Assembly: GCA_028551475.1 (NCBI GenBank)
Contig: CM052360.1
Span: 15,488,501-15,552,500 of the forward strand
DNA: 64,000 bases
Origin: Casuarina equisetifolia
Taxonomy: Eukaryota > Streptophyta > Magnoliopsida > Fagales > Casuarinaceae
Reading direction: 5' to 3'
Shown: piece by piece, positions 48,110 through 61,889 of the stretch
How positions within the stretch are numbered: position 1 is the stretch's first letter
Layout of the letters: the number at the start of each line of letters is the position of its first letter
Notes under the pieces: model-generated
Told to the model about the DNA's origin: nothing
Database searches by the model: none
Seen by the model: the letters and a program-made list of their open reading frames with translations, nothing else
Made by a program: the position numbers and the translations under genes

Positions 48110-49864
48110 TGTTTGGTGAAATTCTACATGCAAGTGTACATGTCAAACAAGTAATATAATGATAAGTATGAGTATTGTTCTATAGGGATTAATGTTATCA
48201 ACTTGACTAATTACTAGTGGTGAATTGGTCCTACAATTTATCTAGCAAGATATCATGAAAAGATGTTCTAAATTGAAAGATTACTAAAGCAATTGATTTC
48301 CAAAGAGTTGATTAAATATGCTAAGTATGCTAGAGGCTTTGATTTCACCATAGTTAGTAGATATGAATTCCAATAATTTAATGCTTGCAAGAACAATGAT
48401 ATTTATGAGATGACAGAATTTCTTAATTTATTTACTATCCTATATCTAGGTATAGCGAACCTACTTAATTATTAATTCACTGTGAGTCTGTATATGAATT
48501 AAATAAGCTAAGAGCATTAAAGTCAATGAATACTCCAACCAAAGCCACACGATCAACATGACATATGTCTACCCACATTTGATTTATGGTTGTATATTAT
48601 AAGATGCATTTGCATATTCTCTCCTGTCGGTCTCAAATATGCACATCAGATTGATCAATTGATGATTAATCACTCAATCACATTAAAGATAATAACATAC
48701 AACTCACATAAATATATTGTCTTGCATAATATGTCAACTAAGGAACTCATAACATCCTAACTAGGCTACATCTTAGCTCTAGCAAAAGTACTTTAGTTCA
48801 TCATATTAGCATAAACAGAAATAATACAACAAATTACACAAAGCATCTAGATTAGAACAAACCAAAAAGCTGTCACCAAAAATGTCTTCAAATCACAAAA
48901 TAATTTGCACAAATCTGTACATTGGGGGGTCGAAGAGGTTTTGTCTGAAAAACGGAAGAAAACGAGCAACACACGCGCCGTCATGCGCTTCCGCACGTGT
49001 CGTCACGCGCTTCCGCACGTGTCGTCACGCGCCAGTGACACGCACTGCCATCATCCGCCGCTGGTCTTCACAAAAACTTCTAGAAATGTAGATCAGGACG
49101 TCTAGGTTGCAGATCTGTAGAAAGATTGAGAGAATCACCACAGAAACGTGTAGATCTAACGGAGAAGACTCAGACGGCGTTCGCCGTTCTTCGCTGGAAA
49201 CTGCCGCAAATCGTTGCGAAATTGGTACAGAAACGCCGGAAATTGTAGTGGGAAGCTAGATCAACTCTCAGATCGTCGGAAAGCACTCAAAGTTGGCCGA
49301 AAAATGTGTTTTTTGGTCGGAAATAATGCCGAATGGTGATGTTGCTCGAAGTTTGACTGGAGAACGGGAGCTGGACGGCGTTCGCATGTTCCACGCACCC
49401 GAATTCTTCGACAACCTTCTGGGTTCCACCACCAGGGAGAATCGATCGGCTGTCGCACGACCGGTTTCCTTTTTTCTTTGTTTTTCTCTGAATTTTCTCT
49501 CACTTGCTCAGTCCAGCACACTACTCACTTCCTTTTGCTCGATTCTCCCCAAAAATTCACGACTAGCTCCACCTAATAGCCTCCAGGTCCCATGTTTTTT
49601 TCTTATGTTTCGGTCATGTGCTTTCCTATGCTTTCCCTTGTTAGCTCTTCCATGTGTTTGATTATTTACTTCTTTCACGTGAGTTCTTTTCTCTTCTCTT
49701 TTCCTTCCAATTTTGCTTCATTTCCTTCATTTTCTTTCATTTTAGGTTTGCTATATAAAATAACAAAATATGCGTAAATATAATTGAATACAAATATAAT
49801 CTAACAAAATAATTAAATATTACCTAAAATAATCAAAATAACTCTATATAAAATAAAGTTATCA
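48110..49864 (-). mobile_element. Solo LTR B (1,755 bp) inside the Copia fossil, opposite orientation
   Basis: On the minus strand it starts TGATAACTTTATTT and ends CACCAAACA. It is flanked by TATCA on both sides (48,105-48,109 and 49,865-49,869). It is clearly related to solo LTR A but differs by many substitutions and indels, and the different target duplication shows an independent insertion. Confidence 0.88.
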
Positions 49865-52800
49865 TATCATCAAATGGAGGCGGGGAAGACGGCAGCGGAT
49901 TACAGCTTTCTTGCGTCGAACTCTTCGCCCAACATTATAGCTTCATATACCTGCGCTAGACCTATTGTAGCGGAATGACCTATCGTGGCAACATCAATGC
50001 AGTCAACGTTGACCGAGAATGACGTGTCGTTCTCGCTTAAAGCCGTGCAGAACGACAGGTCATTTAGAGGCCACGAAAATGACATGTCATTTAGGGCAAA
50101 CGACATGTCATTCAGGGCAGCTGAAAAAATGCCAAATTTGTGGCCGAAAAAATCACACCCGAGAAAATTGTTATCGCCTTACTGGCCCCCAGTGTGAATA
50201 TTGCAAAAACTATGGGCATGAGTGTAAAGAATGCTATAAATTGCACGGATTTCCTCCAGAGCATAAGAACTACAAGGAGGAAGCAAAGGCCAACCTAGTA
50301 GTTGACGATTCAGATAAGGTCTTCATCACCAAGACTGACTATCAGCGGTTTATGAAATTTGTCAAAAATGACTTTGAAAATAGCCATGCTTACTTGGCTG
50401 AAGGTACGTATGATTTCCTTAATCGAGTTTGGATTATTGATTCTGGTGCTAGTGATCACATTACTACCAATTTAAACTGCTTAGATTCTATTGCATCATG
50501 CACATCTAGATCTAGGAAAGTTAAATTCCCTAATGGTGATAGTGCATTGGTTACTTACACTAGCAATACCCACATCTCCAAGCAACTCAAATTGAACACT
50601 GTTTTATATTCCCCTGATTTTAAATTCAATTTGATATTTGTTTTTAAATTCTGCCTCGATAACAATTGTTGAATTATTCTCTACACTGAATTTTATGTAT
50701 TTTAGGACCTTTCGACGAATGATGTCAAAGGCTTGGGTAGGATGAGAAACGGGCTTTATTTCTTTTGTTGCCGCATCCACTAGGAAAGCCTCATCCACAC
50801 TTGGAACTCCAAGTTCACATTTTGTAAACTCTTTATCGAGTTGTACTGCTTTTGATTTCAAACTTTGGCATTGTTGTTTTGGACACATGTTGGATGCAAA
50901 GTTTAAATTTATTAAAGAACTTTCTTTTCAAAATTCTTCTATTAACAAAAATTGTGATATTTGTCCACTTACAAAACAAACTCGCAAACCTTTTCCGACG
51001 CGCGACCACACAACGCAATGGTTTTTTGACTTGATACACATTGATGTTTGGGGGCCATATCGGATTCCCAACCATGATGGATCAAGATATTTTCTCACCA
51101 TCGTTGATGATTTTTCATGAGGAACATGGACGTTCCTTACGAAAGCCAAGGATGAAACTTTTCCAAAAATAGAAGCGTTTCTCAATCTCGTTTGAAATTA
51201 GTTTGACATAAATTTCAAATGCATTCCAACTGACAATGCCTTCGATTTTTTCAATCACAACACCAAAAAAATTTTTTCATCTAGGGGAATCGTACATGAG
51301 AGCTCATGTGTTCACACTCTCCAACAAAATGGTGTTGTAGAGCGCAAACATCGTCACATCCTGGATGTAGAACGAGTGCTCAAATTTTAGAGTCACTTTC
51401 CCATTATATTTTGGGGAGAGTGTATTCTCACAGCCACATACCTCATCAATAGGATGCCATCATCCATCTTAGATGGGGTTACACCCTACGAGAAATTATT
51501 TGGGAAACCTCCCAAGATCTCTCACCTTAGGATTTTTGGATGTCTCTACTATGCCACCATTGTGGGGCCTAGAGACAAATTCGCTCCATGAGCGACACCA
51601 TGCATTTTCATGGGATATGCATCTAGTCAGAAGGGTTATAAACTTTATAATCCTGAAACACACCGTTTTTTTGTTAATAGGGATGTCAAATTCCGCAAGG
51701 ACACTTTTCCTTTCTCACATACTAGACCCAAATCACAATCTGCCCCCCTTATCCATTTGACGGATCACGTTGCAGAGGATCCTGGATTACATCAATCATC
51801 AGTGCCAATTAGCGAATGTTCCAGTTCATCCCCCACTACGGGTGAACACATATCTACTCAATCAGAGCCTACACTTCCTTCACATCGTACACCTATACCT
51901 CCACCACCATTAGTTGAGCCATATGATTTCTTTTTTGATGAGGACGAACCAGAATCCTCACCAACAACTGAGTCAGCAGAGCCTTTATCTATCATAATCC
52001 CGAGACGATCCACCAGAGTCTCTCGACCACCACTTTGGTCCAATGATTATGTATGCCATACCATCAATGCTCTTGAAAGCACGTCATCGGAATATCCCCT
52101 TTCAGCTTTCATTTCATATGATCACCTTTCTTCCATCACCCAAGCCTTTATTGCCTCCATTTCACTTGAAACTGAACCAACCTATCACCATGAGGCAGTT
52201 TGCAATCCTAGATGGCAAGATGCCATCACACAAGAGATCATGGCATTAAAGGCAAACAACATTTGGGAAATTGTGGACTTTCCACCTGGGAAGAAAGCTA
52301 TCAGATGTAAATGGGTGTATAAAATTAAGTACAATGCTGATGGGACAGTGGAAAGATACAAAGCCTGTCTTGTGGCTAAGGGTTTCAGCCAAAAGGAAGG
52401 AGTGGACTATCATGATATCTTTGCACCAGTGGTGAAGCATATTACAGTTCGATGTGCCCTCTCATTGGCGACTCAGAATGATTGGAATATCTATCAGATG
52501 GACATTAGCAATGCTTTCCTACAAGCGGACTTATATGAGGAGGTGTACATGCGCCCTCCTCCTAGTAATCCACATGAACATACTGGGAAGGTGTGCAAGC
52601 TCAAATGCTCTATTTATGGACTTAAGCAACCTGCTCGACAATGGTATGAAAAATTCACCACAGCTCTACTAGCAGCTGGTTATCAAGACTCCATGCATGA
52701 CACTTCCCTCTTTGTTAAGAGACGAGGTAATCTTATTGTCCTCATGATTTATGTTAATGATATCCTTATTACTGGCAATGACATTGATGGCATAAAAGAA

Positions 52801-53751
52801 TTAAAGGCTCATTTACATTCTTCCTTCCACATCAAGGACTTGGGAGATCTCACGTTTTTTCTTGGGGTTGAGGTCTTGAGAGATGAGAAGGGTCTTCACT
52901 TAAGTCATAAGAAATACATCCTTGAACTGATAGATGAGATGGGGCTTAGAGGTACAAAACCAGTAGACAACCCTATGGACACAGATCTATCCTTGACCAC
53001 GGCAAAGCATGATCAAGGAGCCCGTGTCCTAAGAGATGATGATCCACTTCTAAACGATCCTCTCAAGTATCAACAACTTATAGGAAAACTGAACTATCTC
53101 ATGGTCACATGACCGAACATCTCTTATACAGTCCACAATCTAGCTCAATTCATGCATAAGCCAAGGAAATCCCATTGGGAAGCAGCTGTTTGACTAGTAA
53201 GATATTTGAAGAGCTACCTAGGAACAAGATTATTCATCCCCTCTTCAGGTGGTTATCAGATGCGTGCCTATTGTGATTTTGACTATGCCACATGTAAGGT
53301 AGGTTAGAAGTCTTTGATAGGTTTTTGCATCATGCTCGGTGATGGCCTCATTTCTTAGAAAAGCAAGAAGCAGGGAGTAGTCTCTAGATCATCTACAGAG
53401 GCTAAATATCGAGCAATGGCAGTCACATCCTGTGAGATATTGTGGTTACTTGGACTTCTTGAAGACATGGGAATCAATGTTCCCCGTCTAGTACACTTAT
53501 TTTGTGATAACAAGGCTACTACCATGGAACTCGTAACTAACTCGATGTTGCACCAACGCACCAAGCATATAAATGTGGACTGTCATTTTATTCGTGAGAA
53601 GATACGTCGGCGGATCATCAAGAGCGACCATGTTGGGACTAAGGATCAACCAGCCGATCTTCTAACCAAGGCCTTCAGGGCAAATCAACATGCTCATCTC
53701 TTTCCAAGCTAGGTGTTATTAAGACATATCAACCATTAGCTTGAAGGGGCC

Positions 53752-54152
53752 TGTTTGAAGATGAGCTGCCACATTAGTGGCCACCTCAGCATCCCTAACA
53801 AAGGAGACAGTTTTGGCTCTGCACTACCTCACCTCTGCATCGCCTCACCTCTGCACTGCCTCACCTCTGCACCGCCTCACCTCTGCACCGCCTCACTTAC
53901 GGCCCTAGCACCAAACACAGCTGGTGCTATAGTTGCAGTCGAGCTACACATGCTACACAGATGTGCTACCGCAGTTACCAGAGTTCTTTTTCACTTATTT
54001 TATCTTTTTGGTTTTCTATTTAACCAAGACACATTTGTTCATTGTAATCCATCACGGGAACAATTTCTCTCGAATACTCTTTGTATGTTGGTTTGCTTGT
54101 TAATGAAATTAATGAGATTCACCCATATCGTTGAGTTCTTCATTTCTTTACA
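53752..54152 (+). repeat. 3' LTR of the Copia fossil, with a 16-bp expansion
   Basis: 401 bp, 64 bp longer than its partner. The difference equals four extra 16-bp units (CTCACCTCTGCACCGC type) near 53,826-53,890 that are absent from the 5' LTR. Confidence 0.93.
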
Positions 54153-57100
54153 GCAAGGAATGTATAACATAGCAATTAATAGTATAATAGGTAGAAGAAT
54201 GAATGTAAGAAATCATTGAAACAACATAACATACCTTCACTACTACGTAGGCCTCCTTGAGTAACCTTCCTGCTATTAGAATGTGTAGAATCTTCTCATG
54301 AAGGGCCTTGCATATTGATTTTTTAATATATTCAACATATTGTAAACTGAGAATGCCTTTGCTTGTGTTCTTATTTTTCCAAGATATATTAAAGAGGAAC
54401 AAAGTTCTTGAAAAATTATCAAGAAAAAGAAAAAATCAATAAACACATTTTTAAGCCATGTACTTACCTCAAACCAAAATAATAGAAATGGTAGGGAATA
54501 ACACTTTGAAAGAATTTCATGCAGAATTAATCTTACATTGAAAAAATAGGCCATACCAATGGCTTTCAGATAGAAAGAGAAGAGCCAAATTTAAACAATT
54601 CCCCAAGGACTACTTGTTTAGAAGTAACAAATTCTTTACATCATACCTCCTCTGGTTGGCGATCTCTAGCATGCATGTTAGTCACTATTTGGTAAGCCAA
54701 CAGATATAACTTCTCCTTGCAAAAATATTTGATCAAGATATGATAAGTATTATAATCAGGGTTGATTGCTAATCCATCCATTTTCTTTAGCATTTCCATT
54801 ACACTATCCATTTCACTTGCTGTGTAGCATGCACCTAGCACTGTGTTCAAGATAACCAAGTTATATATGTTATACGTGGCTTCAAAATCTTTAGCCAAAT
54901 GCTTTGCCTTTTCCAAGAGCCCTGCTCGGGAGAATGTCCAAATCATGATACTGTGTGAATAGCCATCTACAGGTGGAAATACAATTTATACAGATCAAAC
55001 AAAAAAGATAGAATAGATAAATCCCAAAATTCAATGCATGAAACCAAACAAAAATTCAGTTAGAGATCATGTCGGGTCACTTCCATCAGATTTAAGAAAA
55101 AGGGTTCATAGACAACTTTAAATTTCACCAGCTAAAACTAATAAGAAATAACAACAAATAAAAAATGGAAGTTTCCTAGTATTTGTGTCTTTGCAATCAT
55201 GAAATCCCCCACGGTAGCCCTATAGATAAAATGTCTTAAGAACTGAACTTCTCAAATGGTTAACTTGAATACAAAAGTGAAAGTTTTTCCTACAAGCATC
55301 ATTTAGGCAATGGCACAGAATAAATATTCAAGCTCATCAGAGTCGTCTTTCAAAGTCAATTACATTTTCTTTTAGTGAAAGCCAAAAAATATGTGTACAT
55401 ATATATAAACTAATAGAATAATATCTAGTATTTTCAGCTTGGTGGCCAGGAGATGCTCAATTTGGTGTTCAATTTGCAAGGGAGAACATACCCAACGTAA
55501 CAGATTTCTTCTTCACCATATCAAAGATTGATTTAACCTCATCTATCAGCCCAGCCTTCGCAAGGCCATCCATCAATAAACAATAAGGCATCTACAAATC
55601 AATTCACATTCAAAGCTCTATAAGTTTGATAAGAAAGAATACAAGAGAGATCAAAGAGACCAGTTGTGAAACTGAGGGGAGGGGGAAGGAATATAAAGAA
55701 AACGAAAACTTGATATTATAAAATTCTTAAAAGCTATTATTTTTATCTAGTAACAAGATACTTGATATTAGGAAAAACAATAGCAGTACCTAATGAAGGA
55801 TGCATAAACTTAAATTGCTTTGTGAAAGAATAGAAAACCTAAGGAAAACATGACATGGAAATGAAATATGAAAGGCCTTGAGCTATAAGTAAAATCATTA
55901 TGATCAAATCTCTTGAAGCTGAAAGTCACTTGGCAGTGCATTGCTAGGTAAAGTAACTCTTACAGTAGACATGTATAGTATTTTATGTGTATCAAACATG
56001 TATATGAATGCATATATAGGCCATTGTCTAGTATAATGACAAGAGCATAAGGACAGGAAAGCATAGGTAAACAGTGCTGAGACACGAGAAAATCCTAAAT
56101 GGAAAAATACTCAAGGATAAAATCATATCGAAACCACCCTTCCCAGGTAGGCATATATATGCTGCATGTCCAGGCAGCTATTCTATGTGCAACTAAAGGC
56201 AATTTATACATTCAGAGCTAATCTAGTGCATGCTTCCCTTTATAATGGAGCAAACAATTTGAACTAGTATTTACATAGGGAAGGATCTTTGAGAGTTCTA
56301 TAAGTAATCCCAAAACAAAATCATTATAAGCAAATATTTAGTAAGTGAAAGTTACTTGGAGGGCCACTTTTTCAAGGTCACTTCAGAGGTAGATTATCTA
56401 AAAGCATTATGAATAAGAATTTTATGACAATTGGTAAGAAAAACCCAATCTCACAATTGGGCATTAAGGAAAAATCCTATTCAAATTCAATGTGTCAAGA
56501 CTATGTAAAGAACTAAAATAAATCTTTCCAGATAACATTTAAAGGAATTTCAAGCAAAAAAGACGTAGAAAATTAGCAAGTTTTATGCTTAACATAGCTA
56601 TGAATCCTAATTAGATGACTCATTATATTCCGTTTAAGCATTTGCAACCAACATCTAGCAATAAAGCACCTTCTCTGAAGATAAGTTAAATCTCAAGGTT
56701 CATTAACCGTAAAAGTAGTGTACCTCGTCATCAACATAGCCCATGGTTTCCAGCTCAACTAACAGATCTCTCAACTTTTCAAATAGGCCTCCTTTAACAT
56801 AAACCTTTAATAAAGTTGTCAGAATTACTTGCAAGCATTTCGAGTATGAAGGTGAGGAAATAAAATAACTAAATCACAGCTTCTAAACACACAAGTCATA
56901 AAACAGATGAACATAAAGTTCAGTGAAAAAAGAAAAGAGAGAAGGTTATATGATAATATGCAACCTAAGAGACAAAGTAGCATATGAATAACTGAACCAC
57001 AACATATATCAATTAAATTTTTAAATACAAAAGTAACTGCAGGCATGAAATAGAAACATATTTGCTAAGTAGCAGATTATATTACATGCTTTAGCAACAT

Positions 57101-60100
57101 CCAAATATTGGATATCTTGAACTAGGCATCAAGTAAAGGTAAAAAAGGTTGAACAAAATCAAGCCAAGTGAACAAGAAAATCATTAAGCAACAATGTCAT
57201 GACTTCAATCAAAGCATATCATCTGAAAACAATACTCTTAAAATAAGATCAGACAAGATCAGGAAACCTGACTTTGTTGGTTTATTTTCAATATAACAGC
57301 ATCACTAAAAGGATTACAAACTGTAAAAAGAGCCATAGCTCCGTTGTTGCCTAATTCGCTAAGATATTTCCTTTACAAGGACCCTACACTTTAATTAGGG
57401 GAGCTTTAAGATAATTTTGGAAGTTCGAGAGTAGCTTTGCAGTTGGGGATGTGAGGTCTTCATCAAGACCCTACACCTTTCAGGACCATCCTTTCTTTCC
57501 TTTTCAGTACCAAGGTATAGAAATCTTGACCTTAAAGACAGTTGTGAGGTATTGCTCTAATTGCTAGCATTTAAAGTATGTAACTGAAAAACACACGCAT
57601 GGACACGCAAATATAAAAGCAGCCCAAAAAAATCGCCTCAAAAGCACTCCCCACCTCAATAAACTTTCTCTTTTATGGCATTGTTTTGGTAGGACAAGTA
57701 GCTTTATACTCTATTAGTTTTTCTTTTCCTTTTATTAATCGAATATGTTGTAGTTAAGTCTCTTATATTGAATTAAGGAGCTCCTGCCCACCCAACTATT
57801 TTTCTAATAATTTAAAAAGCTTCCTTTCATGAAATGAATTTAGTTTATCACATTAGATTGATTCACATTGCTCTATTTTGTATAACTCTTAAAGTTCAAA
57901 AAATGAATGGATTTGGCTTCTTTAAGATGGTCTAGTGCTGTAGATTTTGTAAATACTAATTTCCCATTAATTGAAAAGAAGGAATGAAATCAAATCATAT
58001 TGAGGTGAGTATATTATATGCCAATAAACCTTGCAATCCACTAACATTTCCCAAATACTCCATGTAGAGCTCTAATAAACTATAGCAATAAATAATCATG
58101 CAAAGCTCTCCAAAATAGCATCACAAACCTGCCAATAAAAGGAGATGGCTAATGTGACAATGATGAAAGGACTTAAAACAGAGGCTAAGGGTTAAGAAGG
58201 AATTAGATTGAGGAAAAGGAAAAAGGAAATAATATGGAAGAAGTTTTAGACTTGTGTATTCTTCCTTTTTATGATTGCCATAAAACATTGAAGTTTGTGC
58301 ATCACTAAACGATGTTCTTGATCAACTTGGTATTACCTTTGGGTTAATATGGACTTGTTTTTCTTATAAGGTAATCCAAATAACTATTTCATTTTCATTT
58401 TGATTAAGTTACAATTTTAGTCAATTGCTCAAAATTGAGCACTTCCAAGTTTGCTGCAGAAAACACAAACCATTGGAAACATTCTAATGGCAAGTCCTAG
58501 CAGAAACTCAACACTTAGGAAGGAGGGAGGAAAAAGAAAAAACTATATTAGTTCAAGAAAACGATATTTTATTGGAAAAGTAAACCTTAAAACAAACCTT
58601 ATTTGGTACTAACCCTACAGATTTCATATTTTGAACCAACTCATCAGCCTTTTTCTAATTTTCACTAGCTAAATAAGCATTGAGCAAAGAACTGTAGTGA
58701 AATAAATTTGGCAAATGCCCTTCATCTTTCATTTGGTTACAATAGCTCTCTGCCTCTTCCCATTTGTTATTTGAAGCACAAACAGCTAAGAGCGTCCCAT
58801 AAATTACACTATCCATGAGCAGCCCATTATGCTGAAGCTCTTGAACCAACTCTAATGCCTTAAAATAACCATGTTTCTCTTTAATACAACCTGCAAGCCT
58901 GCAAGCAGCTAAGGATGACAACAAATTGTGGTCATGATGAAACTCAACAACAATATGTATCAAAATTATTGCTAAAGAATAGTGAGCATAACAGATCTTT
59001 GTTTTTGCAAAAGATTATTACGCTATATAGACATCTCAATAATGTCAAAGGATCTATTATGTCTCCATCACCTTTCAACTGAGCGCATTTTACTAACTAA
59101 GCATAATCATGAATGACTGATATCTAAATGTAAAAGTAAAGCAAGCAGTAGAATTTTAATTCAAACTATTTGCCACAGCAAGTGCGTTGGCTAGAAAGCA
59201 TGATTGTAGTTTCATGTAGGAATACCTAAATATGTTTCTCCTTACAATAAAATGCATAGATTGCTGCAACCATGACATAAAATAATTTGCTAATTTAAAC
59301 AACATTTCATTTCTTTGTACAATAAAAGAAAGGTTGTGGTTGGTTCCACTAAAACCATACAAAAAAGTTTCCCTTGATTCTTTCTTAATTAATAACTTTG
59401 TAGAATTTACGTGTGATCTCATTTATGAGCTATTGTCGTTAAGAATGCTACTTTATAAACTTAAAAAAATGATTAATATGAACTCAAAAGTTGAAGATAT
59501 AGTAAGAATTGCCATTTACAAAGTAGCATCCAGTATTAAAGCAATGTGGTCATGACTTTATTATGCATATATAGCTATCTACATTGATATTCGTACAACT
59601 TATGTTAGCTGTTCTGCAGCAAATAAAATCAGTTCTCACAACTTTCTACCATCTTTATATAAACAAAGGTGGAAAAACAAGTGTTAACATGGAAACTAGA
59701 AAGTCTGAACTACTCTTTGATAGTCATAAGTGTCCTATTGCAATGTATTCTCATTATGTAGTTGAGAGTGGCAGCAATTCCAGGTCATATGAACAACTAG
59801 TGCTTACAAATGCTAGAGAAAAACTTGGTATTACATAATATGTAATGAAATAGGCTACCGTGCTATATGTAAATGCATCTAGTATTAAATCATCCTACTT
59901 CATCTCATGAAACAATTTCATGCTTCTATCAAGCTTGCCATTCCTGACCAGACAACCAAGAACGGAATTGCATATGACCACATTGCTTTTGGCCGATTCA
60001 TCTTGAATGCCATTGTCTATCTTTATCACCTTCACAGGATTTAGGCCCTTCCCCACGAACTTCATATAACAGCTATAGGATGAAGCATTTATCTTGTGAT

Positions 60101-60129
60101 TTTGTTGCATCCATTCAAAAAGCTACAAT

Positions 60130-61834
60130 AATTTGCAGAGTTAAGATAACTATTATCAACATTAGTAGAACCAAAATTAAATAATATAATTAACAAGCTT
60201 ATCATTGAGGGGCAGAGAACAAAATTTCTTTCACCCAAATACCATATTATTTCATACTTAATCATATGGGAAAAAGATAAGATCCATTAAGTTGTGAGGG
60301 AGAGCAACAAGTGAATAAGTCTTTTGAAAGCCAAGACGAATCCTAACAGGCGGTTAGACTAATGAAAAATGATTAATAATGAGAATAAAGAGGTTGACAG
60401 AAATTTGTCCCAGGTTTCAAGTTACAACTTACAAGATCCTTATTACAAAGTGGTTTAGAATACTGATATTCTAAGGTACGAGTGCAATTAGGAGTGAACA
60501 TGCTAGCTTAGCTAATCAGAAGGTTCAGCAGGATGAGGAAGATCCATAAATACAACTTTTTGAGGTTTTTGATGTTTTTCTTTATATGGGCATCATCGAT
60601 ACATTGTAGGAATACAATGTCAAAAAGAAACTTGAGCATTCTTATAAATCCTTGCATTGTGTGACCCCCGTACCATATTTGTTGTTGAACCTAAGTTGTA
60701 TGTTGACTGTTTTTACAATTTCTTGAGTACAGTTTTTCCAGTGGATCCACAAGGGAGAAGGTCGTCCTCATCTTCTTTTTCCTTTTTGAATTTAACCATT
60801 TATGTTCCTCATTGTCTCCTTCCTTTCTTTTCACTCTAACTTGTAATTCTTTCATAGTGATTCATTGTAACAAACTATATCAGCTAATAAAATTATTTTT
60901 ACTAGGGGTATAGTAATATGTAACGTGCCTAAGGATGAACTTCATTTTTTCTTTGCATATTAAATTTGCCGCGATGGATTAATATGAACATCGTCACAGT
61001 AGCGTTTTGGAATCCATGAATCAATGTTAGATTTATGCAATGTTGCTTCCTGCCTTTCCCTTCTATCTCCTTTTATCTTCCTTTTCCAAACATAAATGAT
61101 TTCAGCAAAGAAAGCCCTCTTCTTATGACTCATCCACTAGTCCTTTATGTTGTACTAACTCTTAGTTTGCAGAGTTAACTGTCTGAGGAGGTACTTTGAA
61201 TGAGCTTATTTTAAAGAAGAAACCAAGTTTGCCATGACGAAGGCTAGGAGTTGTTCAAAGCTTTTTCACAATAATACTTGTTTTGTGGCAGGAAGGTTCG
61301 CAAGAAAATATGATGTTAATTATGAAAATTATGAATTCTATAGCTCACCTCACCTTTGATCAATCTCAACTTATAGTTACAATTGATGCTTTAAGGTAGG
61401 ATTTCTTGATATGGATCTCCAAGATTTTTTTTCCATGTAACTTCTTCCCACTTATAAAAGCTCATCTAATAATGTTTGCCACCTTCACCACGTGGTCAAA
61501 CAAGTTCATCAAGCATGATGTATCAAATTTAGTATTATCATTACATGCCTTTAATTTATCCTTAACTTTGGACTCCACCAATTTATCTGTCAAGTTGATA
61601 TTGTTATTACTCATTTAGTTAGTGATATACATGATCAAAATCTTTTGGTTTTAAGTTAGGTATTGAGTGCATAATTTCAAATTATCTTTAATTTGTTTTT
61701 TTTTTTTGTCATATAATAATTTATCATAAAATGTCACCTTTGTTAAGGTAAAAAAAAAAAATTAAGAATACTAAAAATAAGTTTTTTTTTTTATAAGAAA
61801 TGTACAAAAAGCACTTTGCCCTTATTATAACCTT

Positions 61835-61889
<55 letters not shown>

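Larger units (their letters stand above)
44752..54152 (+). mobile_element. Ty1/Copia LTR retrotransposon fossil, 9.4 kb including nested insertions
   Basis: Bounded by the 5-bp target duplication GCAAG (44,747-44,751 and 54,153-54,157). 5' LTR 44,752-45,088, primer site TGGTACCTGAGCC just after it, polypurine tract TTGAAGGGGCC before the 3' LTR at 53,752-54,152. Internal parts in Copia order: gag start near 47,280, zinc knuckle near 50,130-50,240, protease DSGASDH near 50,440, integrase core near 51,030-51,500, reverse transcriptase near 52,200-52,950, RNase H near 53,380-53,680. Roughly eight or more breaks; not functional. By eye the LTRs differ at about 6-12% of positions, suggesting several million years. 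Two solo LTRs of another family sit inside it. It lies in an intron of the PPR relic, antisense to it. Confidence 0.93.
42940..60123 (-). pseudogene. PPR protein gene, At1g10910/EMB3103 type, decayed
   Basis: Organellar RNA-binding pentatricopeptide protein. Minus-strand exons with good borders: 59,899-60,123 (WMQQNHKINASSYSCYMKFV, VICNSVLGCLVRNGKLD); 58,598-58,899 (ALELVQELQHNGLLMDSVIY, HLPNLFHYSSLLNAYL); 56,724-56,827 (LLKVYVKGGLFEKL); 55,492-55,591 (MPYCLLMDGLAKAGLIDEVK); 54,647-54,966 (NTVLGACYTASEMDSVMEML); 54,235-54,406 (AFSVYNMLN; HEKILHILIAGRLLKEAY); and 42,940-43,095 (GLFQMAISHYIAEPEKKELL, VDSSTRNLILKNSYLFGR). Damage: a stop replaces Tyr after LNAYLASEN; a frameshift separates AFSVYNMLN from ICKALHEKIL; GR is followed by TAG where the family has Gln before LI(A/T)EILS; the exon between KEAYVVVK and GLFQMAIS is missing; and the first exon with the transit peptide was not found up to 63 kb. 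An intron holds the 9.4-kb Copia fossil. Confidence 0.88.

Noticed and set aside
45590-49864. A DNA transposon with 1.7-kb terminal inverted repeats
   Set aside because: Each arm has its own different 5-bp target duplication and TG...CA ends, and the sequence between is Copia gag. So it is two solo LTRs in opposite orientation.
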